A stretch of DNA of 64,000 bases, taken from contig NC_088296.1 in assembly GCF_032854445.1 (NCBI RefSeq), positions 18,403,485-18,467,484 on the forward strand, in the 5' to 3' direction. This DNA is from Liolophura sinensis. Taxonomy: Eukaryota; Mollusca; Polyplacophora; Chitonida; Chitonidae. This document shows, piece by piece, positions 24,201 through 33,109 of the stretch. How positions within the stretch are numbered: position 1 is the stretch's first letter; every line of letters begins with the position of its first letter. The notes beneath the pieces are model-generated. The model saw only the letters and a program-made list of their open reading frames with translations, searched no databases and was not told where the DNA came from. The position numbers and the translations under genes were made by a program.

Positions 24201-26354
24201 TCGGCAGTGACAACAGTTACATGACATGACAGACATGACAGAAATGACAACTGCTTGGTATATGTATATATAACACTGTATCTAGGCTAAATATACAGTG
24301 ACACAGAAAAATGTGAAAATAACAAAGGCTGCGCTATAGCTTGAAAGAAGAAAACGTAGGAATTGTGCACCAAGTGTGCCTACATGTACAGGTACAGTAT
24401 TTACTTTTAAAATACTGGTAGTTAGGATTACCACTGTCTGGAGTGTGAAAAAAAAACCCTATTCATAATGCACTGTAAGTTGATCAGTTTATAAGCTAGT
24501 ACCCCGATTTTTTTCACTGTTCTTTAATGATGTGGTGAAGGTTATTTTCAATTATTATACAACAAGTTGTGGATAGTTTAATGGGGGAAGGAAACCAGAG
24601 TGCTAAGGGTTAACTTTGGAAAGCATATGGTGAATTGTCCCATATTTGATTGCTGTTGTACAATGAACTAAAGAATATTTCACTTGTACTGGACAAGAGC
24701 GGCCAGCATTATGGTTAGAGACAGAGCCCATATGGGAAACCCACGACCATGTGCAGGTTGTTGACAGGCCTTCCCATGTACTAATAGGAACGAAATTAAG
24801 CCAGCAAGAGCTGGACTTGAATTAAGAGCGTCCCTGCAATGGCAAGAGGTTCCTGGGTGATTCATTGCATGTGCTGTGCTAAAATGACAATCTATTAATG
24901 TTTACGTATGTGCAACTGCCTACACAGATAGCTAACAACTTGGCCATTGACCTCCCTTAAAGCATTTGAAACATTTGACCATGACCTGTCCTACTGAGAT
25001 CTTTATAATAGTGAATGAACCTATCAAAAATTTAATATATCAAAATTTTTAATATTGTTATATTTTTTTCTATCTGTTAAGTGTTCTATCATACATTTTC
25101 AGCCTGTCTAAAACTAAAAAGTCAACCTATTAATGTATATGTATATGCAATTGCATACATAGATTTGTACTGATATATATAAACTTGAGTCATCATTTAC
25201 ATATGGTTGGACAGTCTATGTGAATGATGTACACAATCGACCCTACAAAGCTGTTGGTGACCTGCCATTTAACATGTAGCCTACATCTACTTATCAACAT
25301 CAGAGGCTCACCTTTTAACAAAAACTAGGAGCTATGTATGTCATCATCTGTAACAATATGTACTGTCTGATAACAAAAAAGGTATGATGTACACAGATAT
25401 TTTACAGACCTATGTATGGCCGAGGGTGGAGGGACAGGTATGAGGAGACGGTGGTAGTGGGAGGAGGGATAGCCTAATTAGACGTTGTACTCTAACAAAA
25501 CAACGTCTAACAGAAGTCCACTCACAAAACCATTGGTATTTTCCGATCGGTATTTGGTCCAACAAAAATGTGATCCCATCGGTGAGAGATTGCGGATTAC
25601 GAAATAGTTGCAATAATGCATCTCTCTCCTCTTCGAGTACGAGAGTTACAATGTGTTATGAGATGTAAAATGTCGACCTACTGATTAATGACATTTATCA
25701 GAAAATATCATCCAAAAATAAGCCATGCAGCCATCCCACAGTTACAGAGAATATCCCTAACGTTCATACCCACTTAACCAACACCAAAACATCCCACTGA
25801 CTAGCTCTCTTTTTCCGCTGTTTTCGCATTTTTTTTTCTTCTCATGTTTCACACTACAATGTACAAAACAAGTCTCGGGATGTGTCAAGAAGAGAGAGTC
25901 TGAGTCACTTGACTAGCCTCGGAACCGTTGTTGCTGGTATCAGTGTAAAATATGGAACAAAAGATGAAAACAGGGGAAGGGAGAGCTGGAACTGTTTGGT
26001 GTGGCTAAGTTCGTGTTTATGCTCGGGACATTCTGAGCAGCCATGGTATGGTGGCGTGGCTTATTTTTGACAATATTTACTGATAAATGTCCTCGCTTGG
26101 GTCATATAAAACGTGAAAGCATATAGGCCTACTTCTTATTTGAAAAGCTGAGGCTGCTGTCCATTCTTTGTGTATGCACATAATGTAGCTGAGCCGTCTC
26201 TCAGATGTCCATTTTAAGAGGAAGATCGTTTCTTCAATGAACTGATGTCACACCCGGCTCTGTCATATGATGTACACCGCAGCCCCAGCTTTACAACTTC
26301 CTTAATTTTTAATGTACTCACCCAAAACGAATCTGAAAATCTGCGAACTGTCAT
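3104..26354 (-). CDS. F-BAR domain protein, PSTPIP-like (5' part, four coding exons; continues beyond window start)
   Basis: F-BAR proteins are dimeric crescent-shaped modules that bind and bend membranes and link them to actin; PSTPIP members also bind PEST-type tyrosine phosphatases. Four minus-strand exons (26354-26322, 5648-5548, 4840-4754, 3245-3104) join in phase into about 121 residues. The protein starts MTVRRFSDSFW, continues DKEWTGTSGSDALIKR, then CKDLVDYFRERASIEKEYG and KLLKLYKSMEKK, and ends FHDTQKDEKKK. The order FxDxFW, Gx(4)L(I/L)xR, GxxxCK, (F/L)xxRAxIExxYGxxL matches the start of PSTPIP1/2 F-BAR domains as I know them; this assignment is by memory of the family, not a search. 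All splice sites are GT-AG. An in-frame TGA lies 18 bases upstream of the ATG (26373-26375), which supports the start. Intron 1 is about 20.7 kb and is full of minisatellites and SINEs. Later exons (rest of F-BAR, any SH3) must lie left of position 1. PACSIN or another F-BAR subfamily is possible but fits less well. Confidence 0.85.
3246..4496. other. Intron of the PSTPIP-like gene
   Basis: Contains a small tRNA-like tail (CAAGCATGCTAACCACTTGG at 3566) that may be a SINE remnant; otherwise nothing recognised. Confidence 0.5.
4497..4687 (+). mobile_element. SINE-1, head-truncated
   Basis: Begins in the head-body link (CATGCTGGCTTCCTC) and ends in a long (AAAT)n tail. It sits 67 bp from exon 3 of the F-BAR gene. 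Confidence 0.82.
4754..4840 (-). CDS. Coding exon 3 of the PSTPIP-like gene (F-BAR)
   Basis: The 87-bp exon lies between acceptor TTTCAG and donor GTAAGT. It reads ASIEKEYGSKLLKLYKSM, then EKKAHNTNES, with one base in and two bases out, fitting both neighbours. The IExxYGxxLxxL motif is a hallmark of FCH/F-BAR domains. Confidence 0.87.
4950..5106 (+). mobile_element. SINE-1, diverged and head-truncated
   Basis: Body and tail recognisable but with many substitutions (TTGAGCACAGTGTAAAACACC); lies in the intron between exons 3 and 2. Confidence 0.75.
5548..5648 (-). CDS. Coding exon 2 of the PSTPIP-like gene (F-BAR)
   Basis: Acceptor CTCCAG ends at 5649 and donor GTAAGT starts at 5547. The 101-bp exon reads DKEWTGTSGSDALIKR, then MRIGKTTCKDLVDYFRER, leaving two bases for the next exon. 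It covers helix 1 of the FCH region, with the family's G-x3-CK motif. Confidence 0.87.
6022..6160 (+). mobile_element. SINE-1, head-truncated
   Basis: Starts exactly at GCAGCAACCTGCGGATGG; GAGTACGGCGTAAAACACCA and tail well kept. Confidence 0.8.
6621..6891 (-). mobile_element. SINE-1, full length with tRNA-like head
   Basis: The minus strand begins GGCGCCTCCGTGGCTTAGTT (A-box region), has GTGAGTTCAAGTCCAGCTC (B-box region) and ends in the (AAAT)n tail. A short extra insertion lies near 6685-6695. Confidence 0.88.
7256..7345 (+). repeat. Dispersed repeat R3, partial copy
   Basis: TACCCTAATTCCTCAACCAT then TGTGCAATTTATGGATTGGC matches the start of copy 1. Confidence 0.45.
7850..8095 (-). repeat. 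Dispersed repeat R3, inverted copy
   Basis: Reverse complement carries CCGTATTCCTCAACC, AAGAGCAACTTTCAGAGCAA TTTATGC, GGGCTTCACAAAAAGTATAC and TGCTTGAATAAACATCTTAC. With 7256-7345 it forms an inverted pair about 600 bp apart. Confidence 0.5.
9176..9315 (+). mobile_element. SINE-1, head-truncated with internal deletion
   Basis: CCGTACGTGGGAAGGTCT leads into a shortened body; tail normal. Confidence 0.78.
9628..9695 (+). mobile_element. SINE-2 fragment (3' end)
   Basis: Reads CGTTGTCATATGACTGAAAA then GTTGAGTACGACGTTAAACC CCAAGCACTCACTCAC; only the last 70 bp of the family is present. Confidence 0.65.
10200..10640 (+). promoter_or_regulatory. Possible TATA-type promoter or LTR-like segment
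   Basis: TATATAAG at 10288-10295 is followed about 30 bases later by a purine-rich stretch. The block is more GC-rich than its surroundings and is unrelated to the SINEs. It lies inside intron 1 of the F-BAR gene on the opposite strand. No ORF or primer-binding site supports either reading firmly. Confidence 0.25.
11690..12957. repeat. 45-bp minisatellite, about 28 units
   Basis: Units read GACAATACATGTACATACTA plus a variable half (CATGCTTCACATACCT or TGCACCTCATGTACCT) and CAAAAAGAT or CACAAAGAT. Because 45 is divisible by three, four frames on both strands are open for over 400 codons (best plus frame: 15-residue DDNTCTYYAPHVPHK), so none can be taken as a gene. It lies in intron 1 of the F-BAR gene. 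Confidence 0.93.
13410..13580 (-). mobile_element. SINE-1, head-truncated
   Basis: Tail at left (TTTAATTATTTATTCGATTG), body to GTACGGCTGGAGAG. Confidence 0.8.
13877..15105. repeat. 42-bp minisatellite, about 29 units
   Basis: Units read CTAGCTGATCTTCTCTATCC then AAGCTGAAACATCTTCTACAAG; two units are shorter by three bases. One minus-strand frame stays open for 373 codons (15140-14019) as 14-residue units DREDQLACRRCFSL. It starts at a Met outside the array and ends where TCTATC became TCAATC. Only this frame is long, but no splice context or homology supports a protein. Confidence 0.92.
15207..15276. repeat. 19-bp tandem repeat, four units
   Basis: TTACAGCCTGTATAGGAGG, the first three units identical, the last truncated. 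Confidence 0.85.
15597..15715. repeat. 63-bp tandem duplication
   Basis: GACATAACAGAAACAGTTAC through CACTACAATCCAT occurs at 15597 and 15660 with a single clear difference (TATG versus TACG). Confidence 0.85.
15893..15967 (-). mobile_element. SINE-2 end folded into a perfect 22-bp inverted repeat
   Basis: AGTGAATGCCTGGGGTTTAAC is the SINE-2 3' end on the minus strand. It leads into inverted arms at 15920-15941 and 15946-15967 separated by TTTG. Confidence 0.6.
16237..20140. repeat. 31-bp minisatellite, about 126 units, with higher-order structure
   Basis: Core GGAAATTCTAATGATTCCAG is nearly invariant; the following 11 bases come in a few types (ACTGTTACATT, ACTATTATCCT, GCTGTTACATT, ACTGTTACACT, ACTGTTAGGTT). 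A one-base-short unit, CCAGGTGTTACATT, recurs at 18535, 18937 and 19525, that is at 402 and 588 bp (13 and 19 units minus one base). The neighbouring unit order repeats with it. 31 is not a multiple of three, so there is no long frame. Largest array in the F-BAR intron. Confidence 0.95.
20395..20770 (-). mobile_element. SINE-2, very diverged copy
   Basis: Matches at the 3' end (TTTAACAATTTCTCAGTCAT) and body (TTATACTGACACTGGGTTAACCAG). A tRNA-like end with GTGCGCTAGCATGC...GGCCACAGAGGCC closes it. Old copy. Confidence 0.5.
21165..21617 (-). pseudogene. Possible LINE reverse-transcriptase C-terminal remnant
   Basis: 150-codon open frame. The segment ANPGCGRSPCDTAHIFLPCP has the C-x(4)-C-x3-H-x4-C spacing common in the C-terminal zinc-like region of LINE polymerases. 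The rest is not recognisable and ends in a hydrophobic stretch. Chance is possible. Confidence 0.3.
21575..21645 (+). mobile_element. SINE-1 3' fragment, diverged
   Basis: GTCATATCATAAAGTGAAATA then a tail TCAAATAAATAAATATG; abuts the possible LINE remnant. Confidence 0.5.
22280..22337 (+). mobile_element. SINE-1 3' fragment
   Basis: CATACAAGTGAAATATTCTGG followed by CCAATCAAAATAAATAC; about 55 bp only. Confidence 0.6.
22387..22655 (-). mobile_element. SINE-1, full length
   Basis: Complete from the (TTTA)n side to GAGCCACCGAGGA; both promoter boxes recognisable (GTGAGATTAAGTACAGCTC is a decayed B box). Confidence 0.87.
23279..23301. repeat. (TG)n microsatellite
   Basis: About 11 TG units after CCACG, followed by poly-T. 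Confidence 0.85.
23678..23795 (-). mobile_element. SINE-1, truncated
   Basis: Tail and first half of the body to AGAGCCCAG; contains a 6-bp insertion (ACATGT) in GCATTATGG. Confidence 0.75.
24635..24880 (-). mobile_element. SINE-1, near full length but diverged
   Basis: No (AAAT)n tail left. Body and head-link visible (CCAGCAAGAGCTGGACTTGA) with small insertions. Confidence 0.72.
26322..26354 (-). CDS. Coding exon 1 of the PSTPIP-like gene (start codon)
   Basis: ATG at 26354-26352 opens MTVRRFSDSFW and ends in phase 0 at a strong donor, GTGAGT. The upstream frame is closed by TGA at 26375-26373. FSDSFW is the usual lead into the PSTPIP-type F-BAR domain, and it joins exactly to DKEW in the next exon. 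The 5' untranslated part lies just right of 26354; its transcription start cannot be seen. Confidence 0.82.
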
Positions 26355-27520
26355 TTTGTTTGATGCTGAACGTCAGACGGATGATTGATAAGAACAGTCG
26401 ATCGGCTGATTTTACAAGCCTCCAGTTGAAAAAAGGATTAAAAGAAACTCTTTAATAGGCCATGTTCACCCGGATTTAATACACATCTGCATCAAGCTGA
26501 AACCACAAAGCTTTCACAACAGATCAGATGGTTTGATCTGCTCCGAATTCACGTCCTTCCCCAACCTAGTCCATCGATCGTCTGCTAATCGTGGAACACT
26601 GTGCCGGAAGTTAAATTGAAGGCTAGACTACAACGCAGTAGTCTGCGCCTTGAAAATAGACAGGCATTCCCGTCTGCGAGGGGAGATAACTCAAGGCAAC
26701 ATATTTGTGCTTGAATCTGAACTTCGATTATGTTCAGATCGGAACAGAAAAGAAAATTGAATTTGGATCTGATTTGATGAACTGTTTGTACTATCCTCTT
26801 TCTTTGTTGTGGTACCTAATTTCAAACGCTTTATGAAAGAACATTTTGAGTCTATCACACTACTAATAAAACTTATGTAGGGCTTTGCATGTGTTAATGT
26901 GATTTAACAATGATCTGATTTTTAATTCAATATCTTTGATCTTTAAAAAATCTAGGAAAAACATTCACTGTTATACAGTTATTGATTTTTTTCCGAACTC
27001 CTAAATGAATACTCCAATAAAAGATTATCAGTTTCAAGGTGTAAGGTGCAATCTCGTGGTCAAATATAGGTTCTATATACATGAGACCTACATGTAGGCC
27101 TATATACCTTTGTAAACTGTGTACCAGGAAACTAGCTAGCTAGGGTAAATAGCTGATATTATAGTTCTTGGCATCACAGTGTATGAGAAAATATTTTAGG
27201 CTGTTATAAGTGACTCACGACAAAAAAACGTTGCTCATACGCCACGCCAAAACATTTTTCAAGCATCCATTCAAGTTTTCTTTCTTACTCTACAACTTCC
27301 GTGATTAAGGCTAGGATCATTAATTTAGGTCCGTCTCGAACTATGTTAGTTCGACCCTGACTCATTTGTTTCCGTGTAATAATGGCTCCAAATATTACAC
27401 GATGTTCACAAAATTAATCTCTTCCTGACACCTCGGATCAAGTTCGAAAATTTTGCTTTCTGATCCTTGTGGGGGGATTTTACAGGTATATAAAGACAAC
27501 GATATATGCTCTCTAAAACA
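26355..27520. other. Probable 5' flank and promoter region of the PSTPIP-like gene; otherwise featureless
   Basis: This stretch lies directly upstream (minus strand) of the start exon. It has no SINE and no tandem array, unlike nearly everything around it, which fits a promoter or first untranslated exon. No TATA box or initiator can be assigned. A small part around 27281-27480 is more GC-balanced but has no coding signal. Confidence 0.35.
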
Positions 27521-27524
27521 ATTG

Positions 27525-27772
27525 CTCGCTTGGCGTTCAGCATGAAGGGGATTGTGTAACGATAGTGATACGGTTGACCTGTATCAGTATAATGGCTCGG
27601 GCGGGGCAGTTTACTTGCCTTTGGTGAGGCGTCTCAATGAAGCAGCACTAAAAGAGTGGTGGAAATCCGTCCTGCAACAAGGCGGCACCTTACAAACACC
27701 CTAAGGATTCCTTCTTCGTCATATGACTGAAAAATTGTTGAGTACGACGATAAACCCCAAGCACTCACTTCA
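27525..27772 (+). mobile_element. SINE-2, head-truncated
   Basis: Contains TGACCTGTATCAGTATAATG, GTGGAAATCCGTCCTGCAAC and the end TGTTGAGTACGACGATAAAC CCCAAGCACTCACTT. It separates the F-BAR gene promoter side from ART copy A. Confidence 0.72.
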
Positions 27773-29431
27773 ACGTTAGATATTATAAGTGCTCGAATGT
27801 TGTGACACTTGATGACCCTCTGGTTGTTGACGAAGCTGCTGTTGTCAAAAACCACTACTGGACGCAGTGATGATAGCATGCTTGTGTAGCAGTCTACCTT
27901 TGAAACATTGCCCCTGGGATTGGCGTACTTGTTGTGGTTGCTGCAGAAGACGTAGCCGCTCTGGTTATTTTTTGTATCGGTTAAAGAAATTTGGCTTGAG
28001 TGATAATGTCATGCTTGAAAGCCCTGATGGCCATGTTGTTCTTATCTCGGTTGAAAACTTATGTTGTTGTTGCTATTCTTGTGTTGTAGTCCATATTTAA
28101 CACATTGACGATGGTTGTTGTGTGCTGGTTGTCGTTGCTGGAGGAGATGTGGTTGTACTTGAAGAAGATATCGTCGATGTGGCTGCAGGTGACGATGTTG
28201 TTGTATCTATTGTTGTCTTTATTTAAGACATTGTCGTTGATGGTGGTGAGCTTGTTGTCGTTGCTAGAGAACATGTGGTTGTAGTTGTAGAAGATATCGT
28301 TGATGTGGTTGCGGGTGAAGATGTTATTGTTGCACCAGTTGTCTCTGTTGAAGGCATTGTCGTTGGTGGTGGCGTCCTTGAGGTTGCTGGGGACAGTGTT
28401 GTTGTTGTTGTTTCTGGTCTTGTCTCTGTTGAAGACGCGTGTATGTTGTAGAGATATTGAAGAAATGATACCAACCCGCTTTATATAGCCAACTGTAGTG
28501 TTAGAAGGGTCTGAAATGAAGAGTTTACACCTCAAGCATAGTTCTTTCTTCTCGGCATATTGTTGCAGGTAACCGGTGTGGATAAATAACAAATGCTGTC
28601 CTGCAGAAGGTTTGCTACACAAACCACCAAAGACCTAAGTATATAAATTAGGAAATTAGGTCGGAATCGTGCACAGAAAATGGGTATTTAAGGCATATAC
28701 AAAGCAACTCGAGAGATGCCGACTGACTCTGTCACAGGATAAAACAGTATGTGACTTTTCTACAGTTACTCATATTACTACATGTATGTCGAAATTACGA
28801 GCAGCCTGTTACAAAAACAGGCTTAATATCATCGAAGTAATGTTACATATGATAAATCAGACTAGCTCTTTTATTCCAACAGAATTGGTTGACATAACGT
28901 ATTGCCTTGTACAAACCACAATATTAAACCACAATAATCTTTTCTATTCCACACTCTATTCTGCCACTGTCCAGAAAACATCGCATTACGTGACATTGGT
29001 CAGGTCAAATATTATAGGGTAACATTGTATAGTGTTTACCTATTGGTGTGGATTCAGGCGTCTGGTGTACGTTCAAAAGTCTCCTTTGGTGTTGGGCTGG
29101 GGGTTTCCTCTGGTGTGGTTTCGGTGGTTTCCGTAGGGTAAAGGTTCTCGTCCTCAACGAACGTAACAACGTACTTTAGCTGGTCAACATCCGGGTCAAG
29201 AACTTCGTGAACTTTCAGTTTGGTCCCCCTGAGGAGCAGAATTTCGTCCTCTTGAGGGTTGGCAGAATAAGTCTTGATATCGTGGCCAGAGGCGTTCCGA
29301 ATTTCGCACAGGGCTGACTTACCTCCTGTATTCAATATGTCATTATCTTCAGTGGAAGGTTTACCAGAGTAAGCTGGCCAAGTAATGCATTCGTCCACTG
29401 CGTGGGTATGGTATCCGCCCACAACCGGCCT

Positions 29432-30753
29432 CAGACCCCCATTAATTTTCCATAAGCGACAATGTTAACGTGTACCGCTGTAGCTCAGTCCCAAACATTC
29501 CGTGGCCAATAAGCTTTGGTGCATACCTGGCCCAGCCTGTGAGAAAAAAGCCATAAAAATCTTGACATAGGTTGACCGTCAAAATCTGGACCTTTCCGTG
29601 CCGGCAGCTGGGAGGCGTGCCTAGCAACGCCAAGGGGACGTCACTCGCAGCCTCATCACTACCTCACACCTTGTGTCCTCTCACCCAGAATTTCAAACTT
29701 TCATCAATAAAGCTCATACCTCCTCAAAGTTTAGACAGTTTCCAGCATTTTAATACCAAGCATGCACCTGTGCACCAAAAATGGATGCCTGGGAGCAAAA
29801 AAAAAGACTTTATACCCTAAAATTCACAGAACTACAATCGTCCCTACCGAAAAACGGAAGTTGTAATGGGGGTCTGTGTTCTATCAAACCAGCCAACTTT
29901 TTTCAAAATCAATAATTTTTGCACCACATAATTCCTGACACTTCTGAACCTCACAGGCAAAATTAGGGCTTGATACATGCAGAAACTAGGATAGGCATAC
30001 AAAAGGCAAAGAGGAGAGGAAGACAGCACAATATATCTGGCCACAGACACTCGCTACAACAGCATTACCATAACCAGTCCCAAGAAACCGGGCCAGAATG
30101 CTTCACAAGCCATTTCCCTGGCTGTGGAGACATCAAGACAACCAATACATTGTCTCCACAGCACTGAAGAACAAATTGTGTTGGACTGGGTCCTGGCTGA
30201 GAGGAAAAGGCTTCCAAGTAAAGTGCCCTGGAGGACACGAGGAGTGCACAGCGAACACAAACCCACATGCCCCCTGGTCCGAGTATAATATGGGGAACGA
30301 GATTGGCGAGAGATTGGCGAGACAAGGTGTTTTAGCCAAGCACGTCACCACGGACGGCGACTCCAGGTCAGCCAAGGAAGTGGAGGGCGGCATCCGACTG
30401 GTCGAGCCACTGTGGGAGGTCGAACGGTTAGCAGGCCCCACACACCTTGGTAGACCCCCGTTTAAGAAATGTAACCAGGCTAAGTTCAGCGATGCAATGT
30501 TCGAAGGACAGGGCCGAACAAGGGAAGCCAGGAAGAAAGCACAAAAGGTGTTGAGTCAGGATGTTAGGGCCAGGTGTAGCTTGATATTTTCTCAACTTAT
30601 GCCTGAGCACATTGGTGACATGAGGGAAATAAAAACTTACCTACCCAGGGTTGTAGATGCAACGGTCAGGTGTTACGCTGAAGACTGTTCCAAATGCCTA
30701 AGGAACAGTGTGGTTTGCTCCAGAGGGGAAACGGAAGTTGGAATGGGGGTCTG
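29432..30753 (+). mobile_element. Mutator-like DNA transposon remnant(s) inside ART copy A
   Basis: CAGACCCCCATT at 29432-29443 is the exact reverse complement of AATGGGGGTCTG at 30742-30753, so the segment has 12-bp inverted ends. The same right-end motif, in a 28-bp stretch with 27 matches, also occurs at 29852-29879. This gives either two elements side by side or an internal duplication. The ORF at 30098-30784 carries transposase-like sequence. Both edges coincide with where copy A loses alignment to copy B. Confidence 0.55.
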
Positions 30754-30784
30754 TGTCCAACCCTCCACACAGTGCGCTTTCTAG
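30098..30784 (+). pseudogene. Mutator-like transposase fragment (animal type)
   Basis: 228 codons. The stretch HVTTDGDSRSAKEVEGG (candidate catalytic Asp), then HLGRPPFKKCNQAKFSDAMF, LSQDVRARCSLIFSQL and VDATVRCYAEDCSKC, matches the middle of transposases annotated in many molluscs as Mutator-like. Full proteins are several times longer. Here both the N-terminus and the C-terminal part are missing, and the frame runs into the terminal repeat. Family by memory only. Confidence 0.5.
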
Positions 30785-31029
30785 AGCACCAGTGTCGGCT
30801 CCCTCTGCCGCCTGGAGTATCTGTTCCTAGTCTGGGTGGGTCTTTTAGCTATTTTATGGCGTCAAGGAGTGTGGTGTCTACTTCTGGACATGCTGGTTTG
30901 TTTGATTTGGACATTGTCCAGAAGTCCGACCACTGTTCAACACTGTACTTCCTGCACCTAAACATTATGGTGTACCTTGAACAAAACGAAACATCAACAT
31001 GTCACTCAGTACATTTAGCAATGTTTTAA

Positions 31030-31870
31030 GTCCCTGGTAAGCCTTTTTTACCGTTGTACCATTCTAGTTTCTGTAGAAAATTTCAGCTATATGTTAAGTC
31101 GATGCATTCAGATGTCTGCAGCTTAAAATTGAAAATCGTCCCATTAATCCGCGTCACTGGGATACTATTCGCCAGTTATTGAAATATAATAACCCAGTAG
31201 AGAGGGGCCCTCACTGTGCCGGTTGCCTTTGTGATAACAATGGTTGAAGACGTCCGTGCATTTGATGGCATGAGCAATGCAACGTTCGTTGAACACAACT
31301 CGCCTTGCGCCAATATGATGTGCATATATATGTCCAAACGTTCGCACCAATTAATGGAAAATAGCTCTAAAGATCGAAGTAGGCATCATTAAATAGATCA
31401 CTTAAAAATGTATAAATATACTTTATGTGAAAAGTGTTAAAGGTGTTCCAACATTTGAATTTTAAGATGGGCTTTATGGACCACAGCTGTAAAGTTTAGA
31501 AACTCTGATGTCACTATTACTATTGAAATATCTGAAAAAACTAAATGAATGTATTTTAGGCATAGTATTTGGGTGTCTGTATGATGAATCTTACTTCAGA
31601 TTTTGGGTTCCTTTTACTTTAAACTGACCATATAGGTAAAAAGTTTAGTATGAATTTTAAACGCCAGGAGGAATAAATAAGAAAAGAAATAAATAAATAA
31701 AGTGCTTGATGTTTCTCACCTTGTTATCGTGTAAACGATAGACCCAGATTCTCGTCACACCAGCTCCGCCGTCCCTTGTAGAAGTGAACTGTCCGGCCGT
31801 TTACCACGCGACAAAAAATGCAAGGTTTACGCGGGAGAACGGCTTCCTATAGAAATTTTGCTCGAATATT
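31030..31870. repeat. Duplicated 5' flank of ART copy A
   Basis: CATTCAGATGTCTGCAGC, GTTGCCTTTGTGATAACAA and GATAGACCCAGA match 38755-39810 in order. Copy B carries about 150 extra bp near 39240-39470. Confidence 0.75.
31720..31862 (-). pseudogene. Candidate exon upstream of ART copy A
   Basis: The minus strand ends with donor GTGAGAAAC after GTTTACACGATAACAAG, and it is about 80% alike to 39661-39790. One frame reads GAGVTRIWVYRLHDNK but has a TAA upstream where copy B reads Glu. It may be an untranslated first exon of the ART genes or part of an older duplicated gene. Confidence 0.35.
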
Positions 31871-32837
31871 CTCATTACAAAACATACTTTCAGGCTCAGT
31901 GAAGAGAATCAGGATCGCATACATAGTTATTCACTGCCTATCATTCGTGCTACTCATTCATATACGGTAACGAGTAAAATATTATAATCGCTTGTCAATA
32001 AACCTTTGAAATGAGATCGCAACCAACAACACACCACTCTTCATTAAAAGACAAAACCAAAGATTTTCGACGTAAATCAGTTTTAATATAAGCGAGTAAT
32101 TAAGTCACCCTAAAACGGATGAGACGCATATGGCGGAGATAGGCATTGCAACAACAACAATACTGCTGTCAGCACACACAGTCTGGCTATAAGGCAGAGT
32201 TGTCTTGTAGCTATTTGGCAAAATATATATGCGTCATTCATATAGTACATTTACTTACAGCTAAGCCCATCATACTGTATATAGCTGATTATTTGTTGTT
32301 CATATAAACCTGCAGAAATTCACATCTTGCTCATAACCCATCTGAAACCGATCTGAAGTCTACATACAGCTGCAGACCTGTTCATCGTAATGTTTTGTGA
32401 TAGCTGATTTTTTTGCTGGAGGAAATCCTATTCGGTTTACGTTTCTCAGTATATAGGTTACTCGCCGCAAAGCTGTTTTCATGTCATTCAAACTGGTACA
32501 GGTAATCACTTAGTATCGGTAACATTACCAAAAGTTAATTCACTGAAACTATTCAACCAGATCGCTTGGTACTTTATTTATTTCCTTAAAGTCGTACACG
32601 CCAGTGTTATTTTGCCGATGTTGTATAGTTGTTTTTTTTTTCTCCTTATTTTTCAATCACTGTGAGACAGCGTTGGTAACTTTACTGAGATATTTTATAT
32701 TTTAGTTACGAGTTTCCTGAATTTTATGGATATAGGGTACATGTAATTCATGATCAATTGTACAAGTATAAAATTATAGGGCGCAGTGGAAGAGAGATTT
32801 CCAAAAGGTGGGTGACAGAACATATAAAAACCGTTAC
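31870..32837. other. Intergenic DNA, nothing recognised
   Basis: Right of the shared ART flank. No repeat, ORF or RNA signal seen before the TA microsatellite. Confidence 0.4.
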
Positions 32838-32838
32838 A

Positions 32839-32839
<1 letters not shown>

Positions 32840-32930
<91 letters not shown>
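32840..32930. repeat. (TA)n microsatellite
   Basis: About 40 TA units, then GTATATATATATG and poly-T. Sits directly at the tail side of a SINE-1. Confidence 0.95.
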
Positions 32931-32931
<1 letters not shown>

Positions 32932-32937
32932 GTTGTT

Positions 32938-33080
32938 TTTTTTTGACTGGGTGTTTTACGCCGTGCTCAAGAATATTTCACTTATACGACGGCGGCCAGC
33001 ATTATGGTGGGAAGAAACCGGGCAGAGACCGGGGGAAACCCAAGACCATCCGCAGGTTGCTGTCATACATTCCCACATAC
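32938..33080 (-). mobile_element. SINE-1, tail replaced by a TA microsatellite
   Basis: Body from GACTGGGTGTTTTACGCCGT to CCGCAGGTTGCTG. The usual (TTTA)n is absent, and a (TA)n tract and poly-T precede it. Confidence 0.78.
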
Positions 33081-33109
33081 CCTGTTCACCTATAGGCCTA
33101 CATAAAGTC

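Larger units (their letters stand above)
22660..26321. other. Intron 1 DNA near the start exon
   Basis: Two SINE-1 copies and a TG tract are the only features. Small frames near 22681-23223 and 25410-25613 lack any family signal. Confidence 0.45.
28059..31030 (-). pseudogene. ADP-ribosyltransferase-like gene copy A, broken by a transposon insertion
   Basis: ARTs move ADP-ribose from NAD to a target residue; metazoan members are secreted or surface-anchored. The C-terminal domain half is at 29422-29054 (minus). It includes ECITWPAYSG, CEIRNASGHDIK and SANPQEDEILLLRGTKLKV. EDE in the last segment fits the ExE catalytic motif of the R-S-E class. A Pro/Thr/Glu-rich stretch follows (PTETTETTPEETPSPTP). 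The N-terminal part, 31000-30777, aligns with the signal-peptide region of copy B. About 200 bp of domain between them is missing and is replaced by about 1.35 kb containing Mutator-like transposase sequence (29432-30753). A Thr/Ser-rich tail in 126-bp units lies at 28474-28059, with stops at unit junctions. Family assignment is from motif memory; the copy looks non-functional. Confidence 0.6.

Noticed and set aside
28059-28622. 187-codon Asn-rich minus frame
   Set aside because: Shadow of the Thr/Ser-rich repeat frame of ART copy A.
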